Shown here one piece after another: positions 45,873-56,233 of a stretch of DNA of 64,000 nt. Positions within the stretch are counted from its first letter, which is position 1. Each line of letters opens with the position of its first letter. Position numbers and translations under genes: made by a program. The DNA comes from Sphingobium sp. JS3065 (GTDB lineage: Bacteria > Pseudomonadota > Alphaproteobacteria > Sphingomonadales > Sphingomonadaceae): contig NZ_CP102664.1 in the NCBI RefSeq assembly GCF_026427355.1, forward strand, positions 2,917,501-2,981,500, read 5' to 3'. The notes under the pieces are model-generated. The model ran no database searches. It saw only the letters and a list, made by a program, of their open reading frames with translations, and was not told where the DNA came from.

Positions 45873-46235
45873 ATGGCACGCGTAAAACGTGGTACGACCA
45901 CCAAGGCGAAGCATAAGAGGATTTTGGAACAGGCGAAGGGCTATTATGGCCGTCGCAAGAACACGATCCGCATCGCCCGCCAGGCCGTCGAAAAGGCCGG
46001 CCAGTACGCTTATCGTGACCGCAAGGTCAAGAAGCGGACCTTCCGTGGCCTGTGGATTCAGCGCATCAACGCCGGCGTCCGCGCCGAAGGCCTGACCTAT
46101 TCGCAGTTCATGCACGGCCTGAAGCTGGCCGGCGTGGAGCTGGACCGGAAGGTTCTGGCCGACATCGCGATGCACGAGGGCGAGGCGTTCAGCGCCATCA
46201 TCGCCCAGGCGAAGGCTGCGCTGCCCGCGGCCTGA
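45873..46235 (+). CDS. rplT: ribosomal protein L20
   Basis: A 120-residue basic protein beginning [20 protein letters not shown] with RNA-binding helix [20 protein letters not shown], and [20 protein letters not shown] as in L20. It follows rpmI by 12 bases and is followed by a terminator. An aaggagc box precedes the ATG. Confidence 0.98.
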   Translation: MARVKRGTTTKAKHKRILEQAKGYYGRRKNTIRIARQAVEKAGQYAYRDRKVKKRTFRGLWIQRINAGVRAEGLTYSQFMHGLKLAGVELDRKVLADIAMHEGEAFSAIIAQAKAALPAA

Positions 46236-46264
46236 ACCGGATCGGTCGCAAGATCGTCCTGAAG

Positions 46265-46302
46265 GGGCGCCGGGGCAGATGCCTTCGGCGCCCTTTTCGT
46301 TT
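46265..46302 (+). terminator. rho-independent terminator after rplT
   Basis: Arms gggcgccg (46265-46272) and cggcgccc (46286-46293), 13-base loop, then tttt-cg-tttt. It separates rpmI-rplT from the downstream repeat and the LysE gene. Confidence 0.85.
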
Positions 46303-46320
46303 TGGATTGTCCTGACTTCC

Positions 46321-46415
46321 GTTCACCCTGAGCGAAGTCGAAGGGCTCCGCTGAGCCGCAGGCGAAGCGCCTTCGCTACGCTCAGGCAGGGGCTTCGACT
46401 TCGCTCAGCCCGAAC
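46321..46415. repeat. composite REP-like palindrome, 95 bases, nested hairpins
   Basis: The outer arms, 46321-46345 (from gttcaccctgagcgaagtcg) and 46391-46415, are inverted copies with only a few differences in the ccc/ggg positions. Inside is a second inverted repeat: ctgagc...gcgaag (46351-46366) with cttcgc...gctcag (about 46370-46385). I recognise the ctgagcgaagtcgaag core as a common sphingomonad intergenic sequence. The element lies between the rplT terminator and the LysE gene. Confidence 0.75.
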
Positions 46416-46444
46416 GGGATCAGGGTCTCCTGGGAGGCAAGCCC

Positions 46445-47065
46445 ATGTCGCTGCATGTCTGGTGGTTGTATGTCACGGCGGTTTTCCTGATCTCGGCCAC
46501 GCCGGGACCCAATATGCTGCATGTGATGACGCAGAGCATTCATCATGGACCGCGACGGGCCATCGCCACCATGGCGGGGCTGATGAGCGCGATTCTGCTG
46601 TGCCTGCTCGCCTCCGCTCTAGGCTTGGGGGCGTTGCTGAAGGCTTCGCCGCGCCTGTTCGACGGGTTGCGCTATGCGGGGGTCGCCTATTTGATCTGGC
46701 TGGGCATCAAGGCGTGGCGCGCACCGGTCGGCGACGCGGGGGAAGTCGGCGCGACGCGGACGCGGTCTTTGCGTGCGCTCTATGGCACTGGCCTGCTGAC
46801 GGGTCTGTCCAACCCCAAGCTCATCATCTTTGCCGCCGCGTTGTTTCCGCAGTTTATCGACACCGGCCGCCCTTTCGCCATGCAGTTGGCGATATTGGTG
46901 GTCAGCTTCGTGGCGATCGAGTTCGGCTGGCAGTGCGTCTATGCGCTGGGCGGGATGAAACTCGCCTGCTGGCTTGCGCCCGCGAACCGGCAGAGGCTGT
47001 TCAACCGGGGAACGGGGCTGATGTTCTTGGGTTTTGGTGGCGCGCTGCTCGGCACGCGGGCCTGA
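46445..47065 (+). CDS. LysE/RhtB family amino acid exporter
   Basis: A 206-residue inner-membrane protein with six helices. The LysE superfamily signature is ISATPGPNMLHVMTQSIHHG near residue 18, followed by RRAIATMAGLMSAIL and the later LTGLSNPKLIIFAAALFPQF. It exports amino acids such as homoserine, threonine or lysine; the substrate is not predicted. Same strand as pheS, starting 68 bases before it. A moderate gggagg box precedes the ATG. Confidence 0.88.
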   Translation: MSLHVWWLYVTAVFLISATPGPNMLHVMTQSIHHGPRRAIATMAGLMSAILLCLLASALGLGALLKASPRLFDGLRYAGVAYLIWLGIKAWRAPVGDAGEVGATRTRSLRALYGTGLLTGLSNPKLIIFAAALFPQFIDTGRPFAMQLAILVVSFVAIEFGWQCVYALGGMKLACWLAPANRQRLFNRGTGLMFLGFGGALLGTRA

Positions 47066-47133
47066 CCCTTTTCTTGTGCGGCGCACCCCGCTAAGGCGCG
47101 GGCATATTTCCGCCATCTCCATCTGGAAGACGA

Positions 47134-48225
47134 ATGACTGAGATTAGCGCACTGAAAGCCGGTCTGATCGCCGACATCGAGGCCGCCGACACGCTGGAGG
47201 CGCTGGAAGCGCTGCGCGTGGGCGCCATGGGCAAGAACGGCGTGGTGACGGGCCTGCTCAAGACTCTGGGTTCCATGAGCCCGGAGGAGCGGCTGGAGAA
47301 AGGCCCGCCGATCCAGGACTTGCGCGAAAGCGTGACCGCGGCGCTGGCCGACAGGAAGGCGGCGCTGGAGCAGGTCGCGTTGGATGCGAAGCTGGCGGCT
47401 GAAAAGATCGACATGACCCTGCCCGCCGACATGGGCGCGCAAGGCTCCGTGCATCCGGTGTCGCAGGTCATGGACGAACTGGCGGAGATTTTCGCGGACC
47501 TCGGCTTTTCCGTCGCGACGGGACCGGAGATCGAGGACGACTGGCATAATTTCACCGCGCTCAACATTCCGGAAACCCATCCGGCGCGGGCGATGCACGA
47601 CACTTTCTATTTCCCCGACGCCGAAGACGGCAAGAAGATGCTGCTGCGCACCCATACGTCGCCGGTGCAGATCCGGACGATGATGAATGGCGAGCCGCCG
47701 ATCCGCATCATCGCGCCGGGGCGGGTCTATCGCTCCGATTCCGACGCGACCCACACGCCGATGTTCCATCAGATCGAGGGGCTGGTGATCGACAAGGGCA
47801 TCACCCTTGGGCATCTCAAATGGACGCTGGAGACCTTCCTCAAGGCCTTCTTCGAGCGGGACGACATCGTGCTGCGCCTGCGGCCAAGCTATTTCCCCTT
47901 CACCGAACCTTCGGTCGAGGTCGATGTGGGCTATACCCTGACCAACGGCCAGCGGGTGATCGGCGGCGACGGCGATGCGCCCGGCGGCGGCTGGTTGGAA
48001 GTGCTGGGCAGCGGCATGGTCAATCGCCGGGTGATCGAGGCTTGCGGGCTGGACCCGGATGAGTGGCAGGGCTTTGCCTTCGGCACCGGCGTCGACCGGC
48101 TCGCCATGCTGAAATATGGGATGAACGACTTGCGCGCTTTCTTCGACGGCGATCTGCGCTGGCTGAAACATTATGGCTTCTCGGCGCTGGATGTTCCCAC
48201 GCTGAGCGGGGGAGTGGGCGCATGA
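47134..48225 (+). CDS. pheS: phenylalanyl-tRNA synthetase alpha subunit
   Basis: A 363-residue class II catalytic subunit. An N-terminal coiled coil (1-90) precedes the core with motif 2 [20 protein letters not shown], the active-site [19 protein letters not shown] and motif 3 [17 protein letters not shown]. It works as alpha2beta2 with PheT, to which it is coupled by an ATGA overlap. Confidence 0.97.
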   Translation: MTEISALKAGLIADIEAADTLEALEALRVGAMGKNGVVTGLLKTLGSMSPEERLEKGPPIQDLRESVTAALADRKAALEQVALDAKLAAEKIDMTLPADMGAQGSVHPVSQVMDELAEIFADLGFSVATGPEIEDDWHNFTALNIPETHPARAMHDTFYFPDAEDGKKMLLRTHTSPVQIRTMMNGEPPIRIIAPGRVYRSDSDATHTPMFHQIEGLVIDKGITLGHLKWTLETFLKAFFERDDIVLRLRPSYFPFTEPSVEVDVGYTLTNGQRVIGGDGDAPGGGWLEVLGSGMVNRRVIEACGLDPDEWQGFAFGTGVDRLAMLKYGMNDLRAFFDGDLRWLKHYGFSALDVPTLSGGVGA

Positions 48226-50636
48226 AGTTCACCCTGAGCTGGCTCAAGACGCATCTCAACACCGGTGCCGATCTGCCGACGATCCTCAAGGGCCTGACCA
48301 ATATCGGCCTGGAGGTCGAGGGCGTCGAGAATCCGGCGGAAAAACTCGCCCCCTTCCGCATCGCGAAGGTGCTGACCGCCGATCCCCATCCGCAGGCCGA
48401 CAAGTTGCAGGTGCTGACCGTGGATGCGGGCGACGGCGCGTTGCAGGTCGTCTGCGGCGCGCCCAATGCGCGGGCCGGTCTGGTCGGCGTGTTCGGGACC
48501 GAGGGCGCGGTGGTGCCGGTCAACGGCATGGTGCTGAAAAAGACCGCCATTCGCGGCGTCGAATCCAACGGCATGATGTGTTCCTTCCGCGAACTGGAAC
48601 TGGGCGAGGATCATGACGGGATCATCGAACTCAGCCCGGACGCGCCGGTGGGACAGGTCTATGCGCAATGGGCTGGCCTCGACGATCCGGTCATCGACGT
48701 GTCGATCACGCCGAACCGGCAGGATTGCATGGGCGTGCGCGGCATCGCCCGCGATCTGGCGGCGGCGGGGCTGGGCACGCTGAACGCGATCGTCGTCCCG
48801 ACCGTCCAGGGCGTCGGGCCGGGGCCGGATGTGCGGGTTGAGGATGCCGATGGCTGCCCCGCTTTCTTCGCGCGAACGGTCAAGGGCGTGACGAACGGCG
48901 CGTCGCCCGAATGGATGGCGAAGCGGTTGAAGGCCATCGGGCAGAAGCCGATCAGCACCCTGGTCGACATCACCAATTATATCATGATCGACCTGGGGCG
49001 GCCGCTGCACGTCTATGACATGGCGACGCTCAAGGGGCCGCTGGTGGCGCGCAAGGGGCGCCCCGGCGAGCAGGTGCTGGCGCTCAATGGCAAGAGCTAC
49101 ACCGTCGACGCGACGATGACCGTGATCGCGGACGACGAAGCCGTGCACGACATTGGCGGCATCATGGGCGGCGAGCATTCGGGCGCGCAGGACGGCACGA
49201 CCGACGTGCTGATCGAATGCGCCTATTTCACGCCGGAACGGATCGCCGTGACGGGGCAGAAGCTGGCGCTGACCAGCGATGCGCGTGGACGGTTCGAGCG
49301 GGGGGTGGACCCGGCTTTCCTGGACGACGGCCTGTCCATCGCGACCGATCTGGTGGTGAAGCTGTGCGGCGGCACCGCGAGCGAGGCGACGCGGGCGGGT
49401 TCGCCGCCGGTGGCGGACAAGACCGTGACCTATGAACCGTCGCAGTGCCTGGCGCTGGCGGGGGTCGATGTGCCCGAGGATGAGCAGAAGCGCGTCCTCG
49501 AAAGCCTGGGTTTCGGGATCACCGGCAATGATTCCACCTTCGAATATCAGGACGGGGTGCCGGTGACGACGCCGGCCAACTGGACCGTCAGCGTGCCGAG
49601 CTGGCGTCGTGACGTCGACGGCTGGCCCGACATTGTAGAAGAAGTGGTGCGCATCGTCGGCCTGGATCAGGTGCCTTCCACCCCCTTGCCCCGCGCACCC
49701 GGCGTCGCCAAGCCGACCGCCACGCCCGAACAGAATGTCGAACGGCGCGTGCGCCGGACGGCGGCGGCGCGTGGCCTGGCCGAGGCGATCAACTGGTCCT
49801 TCATCTCGGAAAAGGAAGCGGCTTCGGTCGGCGGCGGCGACTGGACGCTGGCCAATCCGATCTCCGAAGATTTGAAGGTCATGCGCCCTTCGCTGCTGCC
49901 CGGCCTGCTGTCGGCCACGCGGCGGAACATGGATCGCGGCGCGGCTGCGGTGCGGTTGTTCGAACTGGGGCGGCGCTATTTTGCCGATAAGGAACGGGCT
50001 ACGGTCGGTTTCGTGCTGGCGGGCGAGAAGGTCGCCCGTGGCTGGCAGACGGGCAAGGCGCAGCCCTTCACCGCCTTCGACGCCAAGGGTGAGGTGATCG
50101 CGCTGCTGGCCGCCGCGGGCGCGCCGGTCGCCAATTTGCAGAGCTATGGCGATGCGTCGGGCGCCTATCATCCCGGCCAGTCGGGCACATTGCGGCTGGG
50201 GCCGAAAGTGGTGCTGGCCGAATTCGGCGTGCTGCACCCCTCCCTCGCCAGGCAGTTCGGCCTGACCGGCACGGTGGTCGCGGGCGAGATCTTCCTCGAC
50301 GCCATCCCGGCCAGGCGGGCGAGCGGCTTCATGCGTGCGCCCTATGCGCCGCCAGCCTTGCAGGCGGTGAAGCGGGACTTCGCGTTCGTCATCGATCAGG
50401 CGGTCGAGGCCGATGCGCTGGTCCGCGCCGTCAGGAACGCGGACAAGAAGGCCATCGTCGATGCGCGGCTGTTCGACCTCTTCGTCGGGCCGGGCGTGGA
50501 AGAGGGCAAGAAGAGCCTCGCCATCGAGATCACCCTGCAACCGGGCGAAAAGAGCTTCTCCCAGGAGGAACTGGACGCGATCAGCGCGGCGGTGGTCAAG
50601 GCCGCCGAGAAGCTGGGCGGCACGCTCAGGGCTTGA
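48222..50636 (+). CDS. pheT: phenylalanyl-tRNA synthetase beta subunit
   Basis: An 804-residue subunit carrying: N-terminal EMAP/tRNA-binding domain (40-150, [20 protein letters not shown]), the B3/B4 editing domain (about 210-390), the B5 domain (about 405-480), a pseudo-catalytic core (about 490-680) and a C-terminal ferredoxin-like anticodon-binding domain (710-804, [20 protein letters not shown] and [20 protein letters not shown]). The start at 48222 is coupled to pheS. The DUF4386 gene begins ten bases after its stop. Confidence 0.97.
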   Translation: MKFTLSWLKTHLNTGADLPTILKGLTNIGLEVEGVENPAEKLAPFRIAKVLTADPHPQADKLQVLTVDAGDGALQVVCGAPNARAGLVGVFGTEGAVVPVNGMVLKKTAIRGVESNGMMCSFRELELGEDHDGIIELSPDAPVGQVYAQWAGLDDPVIDVSITPNRQDCMGVRGIARDLAAAGLGTLNAIVVPTVQGVGPGPDVRVEDADGCPAFFARTVKGVTNGASPEWMAKRLKAIGQKPISTLVDITNYIMIDLGRPLHVYDMATLKGPLVARKGRPGEQVLALNGKSYTVDATMTVIADDEAVHDIGGIMGGEHSGAQDGTTDVLIECAYFTPERIAVTGQKLALTSDARGRFERGVDPAFLDDGLSIATDLVVKLCGGTASEATRAGSPPVADKTVTYEPSQCLALAGVDVPEDEQKRVLESLGFGITGNDSTFEYQDGVPVTTPANWTVSVPSWRRDVDGWPDIVEEVVRIVGLDQVPSTPLPRAPGVAKPTATPEQNVERRVRRTAAARGLAEAINWSFISEKEAASVGGGDWTLANPISEDLKVMRPSLLPGLLSATRRNMDRGAAAVRLFELGRRYFADKERATVGFVLAGEKVARGWQTGKAQPFTAFDAKGEVIALLAAAGAPVANLQSYGDASGAYHPGQSGTLRLGPKVVLAEFGVLHPSLARQFGLTGTVVAGEIFLDAIPARRASGFMRAPYAPPALQAVKRDFAFVIDQAVEADALVRAVRNADKKAIVDARLFDLFVGPGVEEGKKSLAIEITLQPGEKSFSQEELDAISAAVVKAAEKLGGTLRA

Positions 50637-50646
50637 GGGGCGCGCT

Positions 50647-51360
50647 ATGAAGCCGTTCGCCGGGATGGAAGGGAAAGCGCGGCTCGCCGGACTCTTCACC
50701 CTCGGCGCGATGGCGGCGCATATCTTTGGCGATGCGGTGGTCCGGGCGGCGCTGGTCGTGCCCGGCAATGGGCGGGAAACGGCGCGCAATATCGCTGATT
50801 ATCCCTGGCTCTATCGCGCCGGGGAAGCCGCCGACGTGGCGATGCTGTGCGGGATGATCGTGGCGACGGCGCTGCTTTATGCGCTATTCGCGCCCATGGG
50901 ACGCAATCTGGCGCGGGTGGCGGCGTTGATGTCGCTGACCGGGGTCGCCACGCTGGCGGCGAGCGGCATCATGACCATGGCGCCGTCGGTCCTGCTCGAC
51001 GGTGCGCCGCATCCGGGCATCGGCATGACGGAGGCGCATTCGCTGGTGCAACTCTCCCTCGCGCTGGGCCAGGCGGTTCAGGGGATCGGGCGCATCTTCA
51101 TCGGGCTTTATCTGCTGCTGATCGGGTTGCTGGCCTTTCGGTCGGGGCGGTTGCCCAGGGCGGTGGGCATCGGGCTGGCGCTGGGCGGCTTCGTCCAGAT
51201 GGCGGTGCGGTCAGTGGCGCTGGTCGCGCCGGAGCTTGCCGACGCGACGGTGATTCAGGCGGATATAGTCGCGCTGCTGGCCGAAGCCGCCTTCGCGCTT
51301 TCGCTGTTTATTTTTTGGCGTCCTCGGCCTTCTCCTGAGCGGTCGGCGGCGGACTCGTGA
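50647..51360 (+). CDS. DUF4386 domain membrane protein
   Basis: A 237-residue membrane protein with about six helices of the DUF4386 family: ARLAGLFTLGAMAAHIFGDA, the RAGEAADVAMLCGMIVATALL helix pair, and LGQAVQGIGRIFIGLYLLLI. Function is unknown. It follows pheT closely (gap 10 bases) so may be co-transcribed; its 3' end overlaps the convergent unknown gene by 53 bases. Confidence 0.78.
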   Translation: MKPFAGMEGKARLAGLFTLGAMAAHIFGDAVVRAALVVPGNGRETARNIADYPWLYRAGEAADVAMLCGMIVATALLYALFAPMGRNLARVAALMSLTGVATLAASGIMTMAPSVLLDGAPHPGIGMTEAHSLVQLSLALGQAVQGIGRIFIGLYLLLIGLLAFRSGRLPRAVGIGLALGGFVQMAVRSVALVAPELADATVIQADIVALLAEAAFALSLFIFWRPRPSPERSAADS

Positions 51361-51832
51361 TCTTGCAGCCCCTTTCCGCAGCAATCCCGCGCAGATAGCC
51401 GCGCCGGGCTATGCCAGCTGTGACGGCGGCTTCCAGGCGGCGCTCGGCGGGGGCGGCGCCGCTGATCTCCCGCACCAGGCCGCGAAAGGGGATGATCGAA
51501 TTGACGATCGTCTTGCCCACCGCCTCGGCGATCTTGCCGGTGCGGTTTTCATTGGCCTTTTGCCCCACGGTGAAGTCCGCGCCCAGGACGGCGTTCAGTT
51601 CGGCCAGCGATGCCTGGAGGTTCTTGCAACTGCGCGAGGCGGGGCGTGCATAAGGGTCTTCGACCGCCTGTTGCAGCACTTCGGGAATCTTGTCCTTGTC
51701 GATGCCGACGTCGCGCGCCGGTTGGGTGGCGATATCGCCCGCCTTTTTGAGGGTGTCGTCCTTTTTTTCCTGTTCCTGCGCCATAGCGGCAGTCGAAAAA
51801 AGCAGCGGCGCGGTCAAGAATATCCATTTCAT
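51308..51832 (-). CDS. exported protein of unknown function
   Basis: A 174-residue protein with signal peptide MKWIFLTAPLLFSTAAMAQ (residues 1-19). The mature part has a charged N-terminal region (EQEKKDDTLKKAGDIATQPA), two Cys (RSCKNL, RGCKIT) and a basic/Gly-rich core (IVNSIIPFRGLVREISGAAP). No family is recognised with certainty; similar proteins seem common in sphingomonads. The ATG at 51832 has gggagaaa before it; the longer ORF is rejected. It overlaps the DUF4386 gene tail by 53 bases. Confidence 0.7.
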   Translation of the reverse strand: MKWIFLTAPLLFSTAAMAQEQEKKDDTLKKAGDIATQPARDVGIDKDKIPEVLQQAVEDPYARPASRSCKNLQASLAELNAVLGADFTVGQKANENRTGKIAEAVGKTIVNSIIPFRGLVREISGAAPAERRLEAAVTAGIARRGYLRGIAAERGCKITSPPPTAQEKAEDAKK

Positions 51833-51930
51833 CCGTTTTTCTCCCGGACTTCCAACCCTTTGACATGGGGCGTGGTTCCCGGCCCGCTTCATCGCTATGC
51901 CTTTGCCAGGCAATGGGAGATTCTTGACGC

Positions 51931-52812
51931 ATGGCGGACGAATATATCGGCATCGGCTCGGACGGCATGAGCGCCAGCATCCATCCTCTTGGCGCGGAAC
52001 TATGGTCGCTCAGGGATGCCGACGGGCGCGAGTTGATGACCGACGCCGATCCGCGCTGGTGGGCGGGGCATGCGCCCTTGCTCTTTCCCTTCGTGGGGCG
52101 GTCGCGGGGTGACGTCTACCGCTTCGAGGGGCGGGATTATCCTATGCCGCAGCACGGCTTTGCGCGGCAGAGGAATTTCGCGGCGGTGGAGCGGAGCGCC
52201 GACGCCGTGACCTTCCGGCTGGAGGCGGATGCGCAGACGCGGGCGGTCTATCCCTTCGATTTCCGGCTGGACATGCGCTTCGCGGTCGAGGGGCAGACGT
52301 TGCGGATGACGGCGACGGTCGGCAATTTAGGGGCGACCGACATGCCCTTTTCCTTCGGCTATCATCCGGCCTTCGCCTGGCCGCTGCCCTATGGCGGCGC
52401 GGTGGAGGCGCATCGGGTGCTGTTCGAAAAGGCTGAACCCGCGCCGATCCGCAAGGTGGGCGATGAGCCGGGACTGATCGCGCTGGAGAGCGTGGAAACC
52501 CCGGTCGAGGGCCATGCGCTGGCGCCGACCCATGCGATGTTCGAAGGCGATGCGCTGATCTGGGACCGGCTGGAAAGCCGCAGCCTGTTCTGGGGCGTGC
52601 CGGGCGGCAGGGGACTGAAGATCGACTTTCCCGATACGCCCTGGCTGGGGCTGTGGCAGAAACCGGGCGCGCATTATCTGTGCGTCGAACCGTGGGCGGG
52701 GATGGCCGATCCGGTCGGCTTCACCGGCGATATCTGGGGCAAGCAGGGGATCATGCGGCTGGCGCCCGGCGGGGAACGGCGATTTCGGATGGATGTCGGC
52801 ATCACCGGCTGA
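51931..52812 (+). CDS. aldose 1-epimerase family protein
   Basis: A 293-residue mutarotase-like protein with a beta-sandwich fold. Features: LGAELWSLRDADGRELM, HAPLLFPFVGRSRGDVYRF, PMPQHGFARQRNF with a conserved His, FSFGYHPAFAWPL with the acid/base His and the final CVEPWAGMADPVGF with a Glu. This subfamily (LacX-like) acts on aldose sugars or phosphorylated sugars of uncertain type. It is alone, 45 bases before prfC. Confidence 0.85.
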   Translation: MADEYIGIGSDGMSASIHPLGAELWSLRDADGRELMTDADPRWWAGHAPLLFPFVGRSRGDVYRFEGRDYPMPQHGFARQRNFAAVERSADAVTFRLEADAQTRAVYPFDFRLDMRFAVEGQTLRMTATVGNLGATDMPFSFGYHPAFAWPLPYGGAVEAHRVLFEKAEPAPIRKVGDEPGLIALESVETPVEGHALAPTHAMFEGDALIWDRLESRSLFWGVPGGRGLKIDFPDTPWLGLWQKPGAHYLCVEPWAGMADPVGFTGDIWGKQGIMRLAPGGERRFRMDVGITG

Positions 52813-52856
52813 GGCGCGGCTGGCGAATTCCCCGCGAATCGCTATATGGGCCGCCC

Positions 52857-54422
52857 ATGAGCATTCCCTCCCGCCGCACCTTCGCCATCATCTCGCATCC
52901 GGATGCGGGCAAGACCACCCTGACCGAAAAGCTGTTGCTGGAGGGCGGCGCGATCCATCTGGCCGGAGAGGTCAAGGCGCGCGGGGCGAACCGGCGCGCG
53001 CGGTCGGACTGGATGAAGATCGAACAGCAGCGCGGGATTTCCGTGACCTCCTCGGTCATGACGTTCGAGCGGGACGGGATCACTTTCAATCTGCTCGACA
53101 CGCCGGGGCACGAGGATTTTTCCGAGGATACCTATCGCACGCTGACGGCGGTGGACTCGGCGGTGATGGTGATCGACGCCGCCAAGGGCATAGAGCCGCA
53201 GACGCGCAAGCTGTTCGAAGTGTGCCGGTTGCGCAATGTTCCCATCATCACCTTCGTCAACAAGGTGGACCGGGAGGGGCGCGACGCTTTCGCCCTGTTG
53301 GATGAGGTGGCGGACGCGCTGGCGCTGGACGTGTGCCCGATGAGCTGGCCGGTCGGCATGGGCGGCGAGTTTGAGGGGATTTACGACTTCGCGAAGAACC
53401 GGCTGCGCCAGCCCACCGGAGCCAGCAAGGAGTTTGAGGGGAAGGAAGCCTTTTTCTCCGGCATAGACGACGATGCGCTGGCGGGATCGCTGTCGGAACA
53501 GGGTCTGGCGCGGCTGCGGGAGGAGGCGGAACTGGCGGTTGGCGGCTATGCCGATTTCGATCTCGCCGCCTATCGGCATGGCGACCTGACGCCGGTTTAT
53601 TTCGGGTCTGCGCTGAAGCTGTTCGGCGTGACCGAGTTGATCGAGGCGCTGGCCGCCCATGCGCCGCCGCCGCGCGCGCAGCCGGCCGAACCCGCGCCGG
53701 TCGAGCCGGAGAATAGCGAAGTCACCGGCTTCATCTTCAAGGTGCAGGCCAATATGGACCCGCAGCATCGCGACCGGATCGCGTTCATGCGGCTCTGTTC
53801 GGGCAAGTTCAAGCGGGGCATGAAACTGACCCCTTCGGGCAGCGGCAAGCCGATCGCGGTGCATTCGCCCATCCTTTTCTTCGCGCAGGACCGCGAGATA
53901 GCGGATGAGGCCTATCCCGGCGACATCATCGGCATTCCCAACCACGGCACGCTCCGGGTCGGGGATACGCTGAGCGAGAAGGCGGGGGTGCGGTTCACCG
54001 GCCTACCGAACTTCGCGCCGGAAATATTGCGGCGCGTGGCGCTGAAAGACCCGACCAAGACGAAGCAGTTGAGGAAGGCGCTGGACGACCTGTCCGAGGA
54101 GGGCGTGATCCAGGTCTTCTATCCGGAGATCGGGTCCAACTGGATCGTCGGCGTGGTCGGGCAGTTGCAGTTGGACGTGCTGATTTCGCGGTTGGAGGCG
54201 GAATATAAGGTCGCGGCGGGGCTGGAGGCTTCCCCCTTCGACACGGCGCGCTGGATTTCCGGGGATGAGGCCGCGATCAAGGATCTGGTGTCGTTCAATG
54301 GCGCCAACATGGCCAAGGATCGCGATGGCAACCAGGTCTTCATGGCGAAGAGCGCCTGGGACATCGGTTATCAGCAGGAACGCCACCCCAAGGTCAAGTT
54401 CAGCGCCACCAAGGAGCGGTGA
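52857..54422 (+). CDS. prfC: peptide chain release factor 3
   Basis: A 521-residue translational GTPase that removes RF1/RF2 from the ribosome. G domain: SHPDAGKTTLTEKLL (G1), RGISVTSSVM (G2), DTPGHEDFSEDTYRTL (G3), FVNKVDREGRD (G4). Domains II and III follow with GVIQVFYP and WIVGVVGQLQLDVL. The ATG at 52857 is the first giving the standard N terminus (RRTFAIISHPDAGKTT). Convergent with metW, with a hairpin between. Confidence 0.96.
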   Translation: MSIPSRRTFAIISHPDAGKTTLTEKLLLEGGAIHLAGEVKARGANRRARSDWMKIEQQRGISVTSSVMTFERDGITFNLLDTPGHEDFSEDTYRTLTAVDSAVMVIDAAKGIEPQTRKLFEVCRLRNVPIITFVNKVDREGRDAFALLDEVADALALDVCPMSWPVGMGGEFEGIYDFAKNRLRQPTGASKEFEGKEAFFSGIDDDALAGSLSEQGLARLREEAELAVGGYADFDLAAYRHGDLTPVYFGSALKLFGVTELIEALAAHAPPPRAQPAEPAPVEPENSEVTGFIFKVQANMDPQHRDRIAFMRLCSGKFKRGMKLTPSGSGKPIAVHSPILFFAQDREIADEAYPGDIIGIPNHGTLRVGDTLSEKAGVRFTGLPNFAPEILRRVALKDPTKTKQLRKALDDLSEEGVIQVFYPEIGSNWIVGVVGQLQLDVLISRLEAEYKVAAGLEASPFDTARWISGDEAAIKDLVSFNGANMAKDRDGNQVFMAKSAWDIGYQQERHPKVKFSATKER

Positions 54423-54455
54423 CGCGGGGTGGCCGCAAGTGGCCAACCCAACATA

Positions 54456-54481
54456 TTCCCCTCCCGCAGGCGGGAGGGGAA
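54456..54481. terminator. bidirectional hairpin between prfC and metW
   Basis: Arms ttcccctcccg (54456-54466) and cgggaggggaa (54471-54481), 11 perfect pairs with a four-base loop, in the gap between two convergent genes. It lacks a T-tract, so it may be a repeat rather than a terminator; this palindrome type is frequent between convergent genes. Confidence 0.5.
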
Positions 54482-54504
54482 TGACGGCTCCCCACCCCAC
54501 CCGC

Positions 54505-55092
54505 TCACCGCCGCAGCAGGAACACCGCATGTTCCGCGAACAGATTGGCGTTCGCATGGGTGGTTTCCCTGTCACCTTTCAGGAACCACTGGCCGTCTAT
54601 GGTCCAGCCGCGTTCCTTCACCAGCGCCCGGAAATCGTCGACCGTGACATGGTGGATGTTGAGCGTGTCATACCATGTGTCCGGCAGCAGCCGCGTCACC
54701 GGCATCCTTCCGCCCCAGAAGAGCGACAGCCGCCCGCGCCAATGGGCGAAATTGGGGAAGGAGACGAAGGCCTGCCGCCCGATGCGCAGCAATTCCTCCA
54801 CCACGCGGTCCGGGCGGCGGGTGGTCTGGAGCGTCTGGCTGAGGATGGCATAATCGAAGCTGGCTTCGGGATAATAGCTAAGATCCGTGTCGGCGTCGCC
54901 TTGCACGACTGAAAGGCCCCGTCCCACGGCGGCGGCGACATTTTGCGGGTCGATTTCCAGCCCTCGGGCATCGACTTGTTTCGTGTCGCGCAAGGCCGCC
55001 ATCAGCGCGCCGTCGCCGCAGCCGACATCCAGGACGCGGGCGCCGGGGGTGACGGTACGGGCGATCAGGGCCAGATCGGGGCGCAGGCTCAT
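54505..55092 (-). CDS. metW: methionine biosynthesis protein MetW
   Basis: A 195-residue SAM-dependent methyltransferase-like protein. The class I motif is [27 protein letters not shown]-like [15 protein letters not shown], and [20 protein letters not shown] follow as in MetW. It is coupled to metX (ATGA overlap), which it supports in homoserine acetylation. The ATG at 55092 is the coupled start; the longer ORF is not used. Confidence 0.92.
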   Translation of the reverse strand: MSLRPDLALIARTVTPGARVLDVGCGDGALMAALRDTKQVDARGLEIDPQNVAAAVGRGLSVVQGDADTDLSYYPEASFDYAILSQTLQTTRRPDRVVEELLRIGRQAFVSFPNFAHWRGRLSLFWGGRMPVTRLLPDTWYDTLNIHHVTVDDFRALVKERGWTIDGQWFLKGDRETTHANANLFAEHAVFLLRR

Positions 55093-56225
55093 GCCCGGCC
55101 GCCCTTCAGGAAGCCGTCGACCACGCGGTTCAATTCCGGGCATTCCAGCAGGAAGGCGTCATGGCCGAACGGGCTGGAAAGTTCGACAAAGCTGGCATGC
55201 GCGCCGCTGGCGTTGAGGGCGTGGACGATCAGGCGGGATTCCGCCGTGGGATAAAGCCAGTCCGTATCGAAGCTGACGAGGCAGAAGCGCGCCCTGGAGG
55301 CTGCGAAGGCCTTGGCGAGGCTGCCGTCATGATCCTCCGCTATGTCATAATAGTCCATGGCGCGGGTGATGTAGAGATAGCTGTTCGCGTCGAACCGCTC
55401 GACAAAACTCAGCCCCTGGTGGCGCAGATAGCTTTCCACCTGGAAATCGGCGTCGAAGCCGAAGGTCTTTGCGTCACGCCCCTGCAACCGCCGCCCGAAT
55501 TTCTCGGTCAGGCCCGCTTCGGACAGATAGGTGATGTGCGCGGCCATGCGCGCCACCGCCAGCCCGGCGCTGGGGATCGCCCCGTCGGCATAATAATCGC
55601 CGCCGCGCCAGTTGGGGTCGGCCATGATCGCCTGCCGCCCCACTTCGTGGAAGGCGATGTTCTGGGCGCTGTGGCGGGCGGTCGACGCGATGACGATGCA
55701 GCTTTCCACGCGCTGCGGATAGAGGGTCGGCCAGCTCAGCGCCTGCATCCCGCCCATGGAGCCGCCGATGACGGCATGCAGCCGGTCCACGCCCAGATGG
55801 TCGAGCAGCATCGCCTGGGCGCGGACCATGTCGGCGATGGTGATCACCGGAAAGCGCATCGCATGCGGTTCGCCGGTCGCGGGATCGATGCTGGCCGGGC
55901 CGCTGGAGCCCATGCAACTGCCGATCACATTGGCGCAGACGATGAAATGTCGGGCGGGGTCGACCGGCTTTCCCTCGCCCACCAGGCGCCACCACCAGCC
56001 GGGCTTGCCGGTGACGGGATGCTCCGACGCGACATATTGGTCCCCGGTCAGCGCATGGCAGATCAGGATGACGTTCGACCGGTCCGCATTCATCCGCCCA
56101 TAGGTCTCATAGGCGATGTCGACCGGTCCTAGCGCCGCGCCGCTGTCCAGCCGCAGCGGGCCGGTCAGGCGGGCCTGGCGGCGCAGGCCGAAACGGATGT
56201 CATCGGAAAAGGACGCGCTGGCCAT
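55089..56225 (-). CDS. metX: homoserine O-acetyltransferase (or succinyltransferase) MetX
   Basis: A 378-residue alpha/beta hydrolase-fold acyltransferase for the first committed step of methionine synthesis. The nucleophile Ser is in [14 protein letters not shown], the Asp in [14 protein letters not shown] and the His in [26 protein letters not shown] and [14 protein letters not shown] mark the oxyanion and substrate loops. MetX and MetW are paired throughout proteobacteria. Acyl donor (acetyl- or succinyl-CoA) is not decided here. Confidence 0.94.
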   Translation of the reverse strand: MASASFSDDIRFGLRRQARLTGPLRLDSGAALGPVDIAYETYGRMNADRSNVILICHALTGDQYVASEHPVTGKPGWWWRLVGEGKPVDPARHFIVCANVIGSCMGSSGPASIDPATGEPHAMRFPVITIADMVRAQAMLLDHLGVDRLHAVIGGSMGGMQALSWPTLYPQRVESCIVIASTARHSAQNIAFHEVGRQAIMADPNWRGGDYYADGAIPSAGLAVARMAAHITYLSEAGLTEKFGRRLQGRDAKTFGFDADFQVESYLRHQGLSFVERFDANSYLYITRAMDYYDIAEDHDGSLAKAFAASRARFCLVSFDTDWLYPTAESRLIVHALNASGAHASFVELSSPFGHDAFLLECPELNRVVDGFLKGGRA

Positions 56226-56233
56226 ATATGTCC

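Noticed and set aside
48171..50789. An 872-codon antisense frame over pheT
   Set aside because: pheT has complete domain order on the plus strand; the antisense product is low-complexity.
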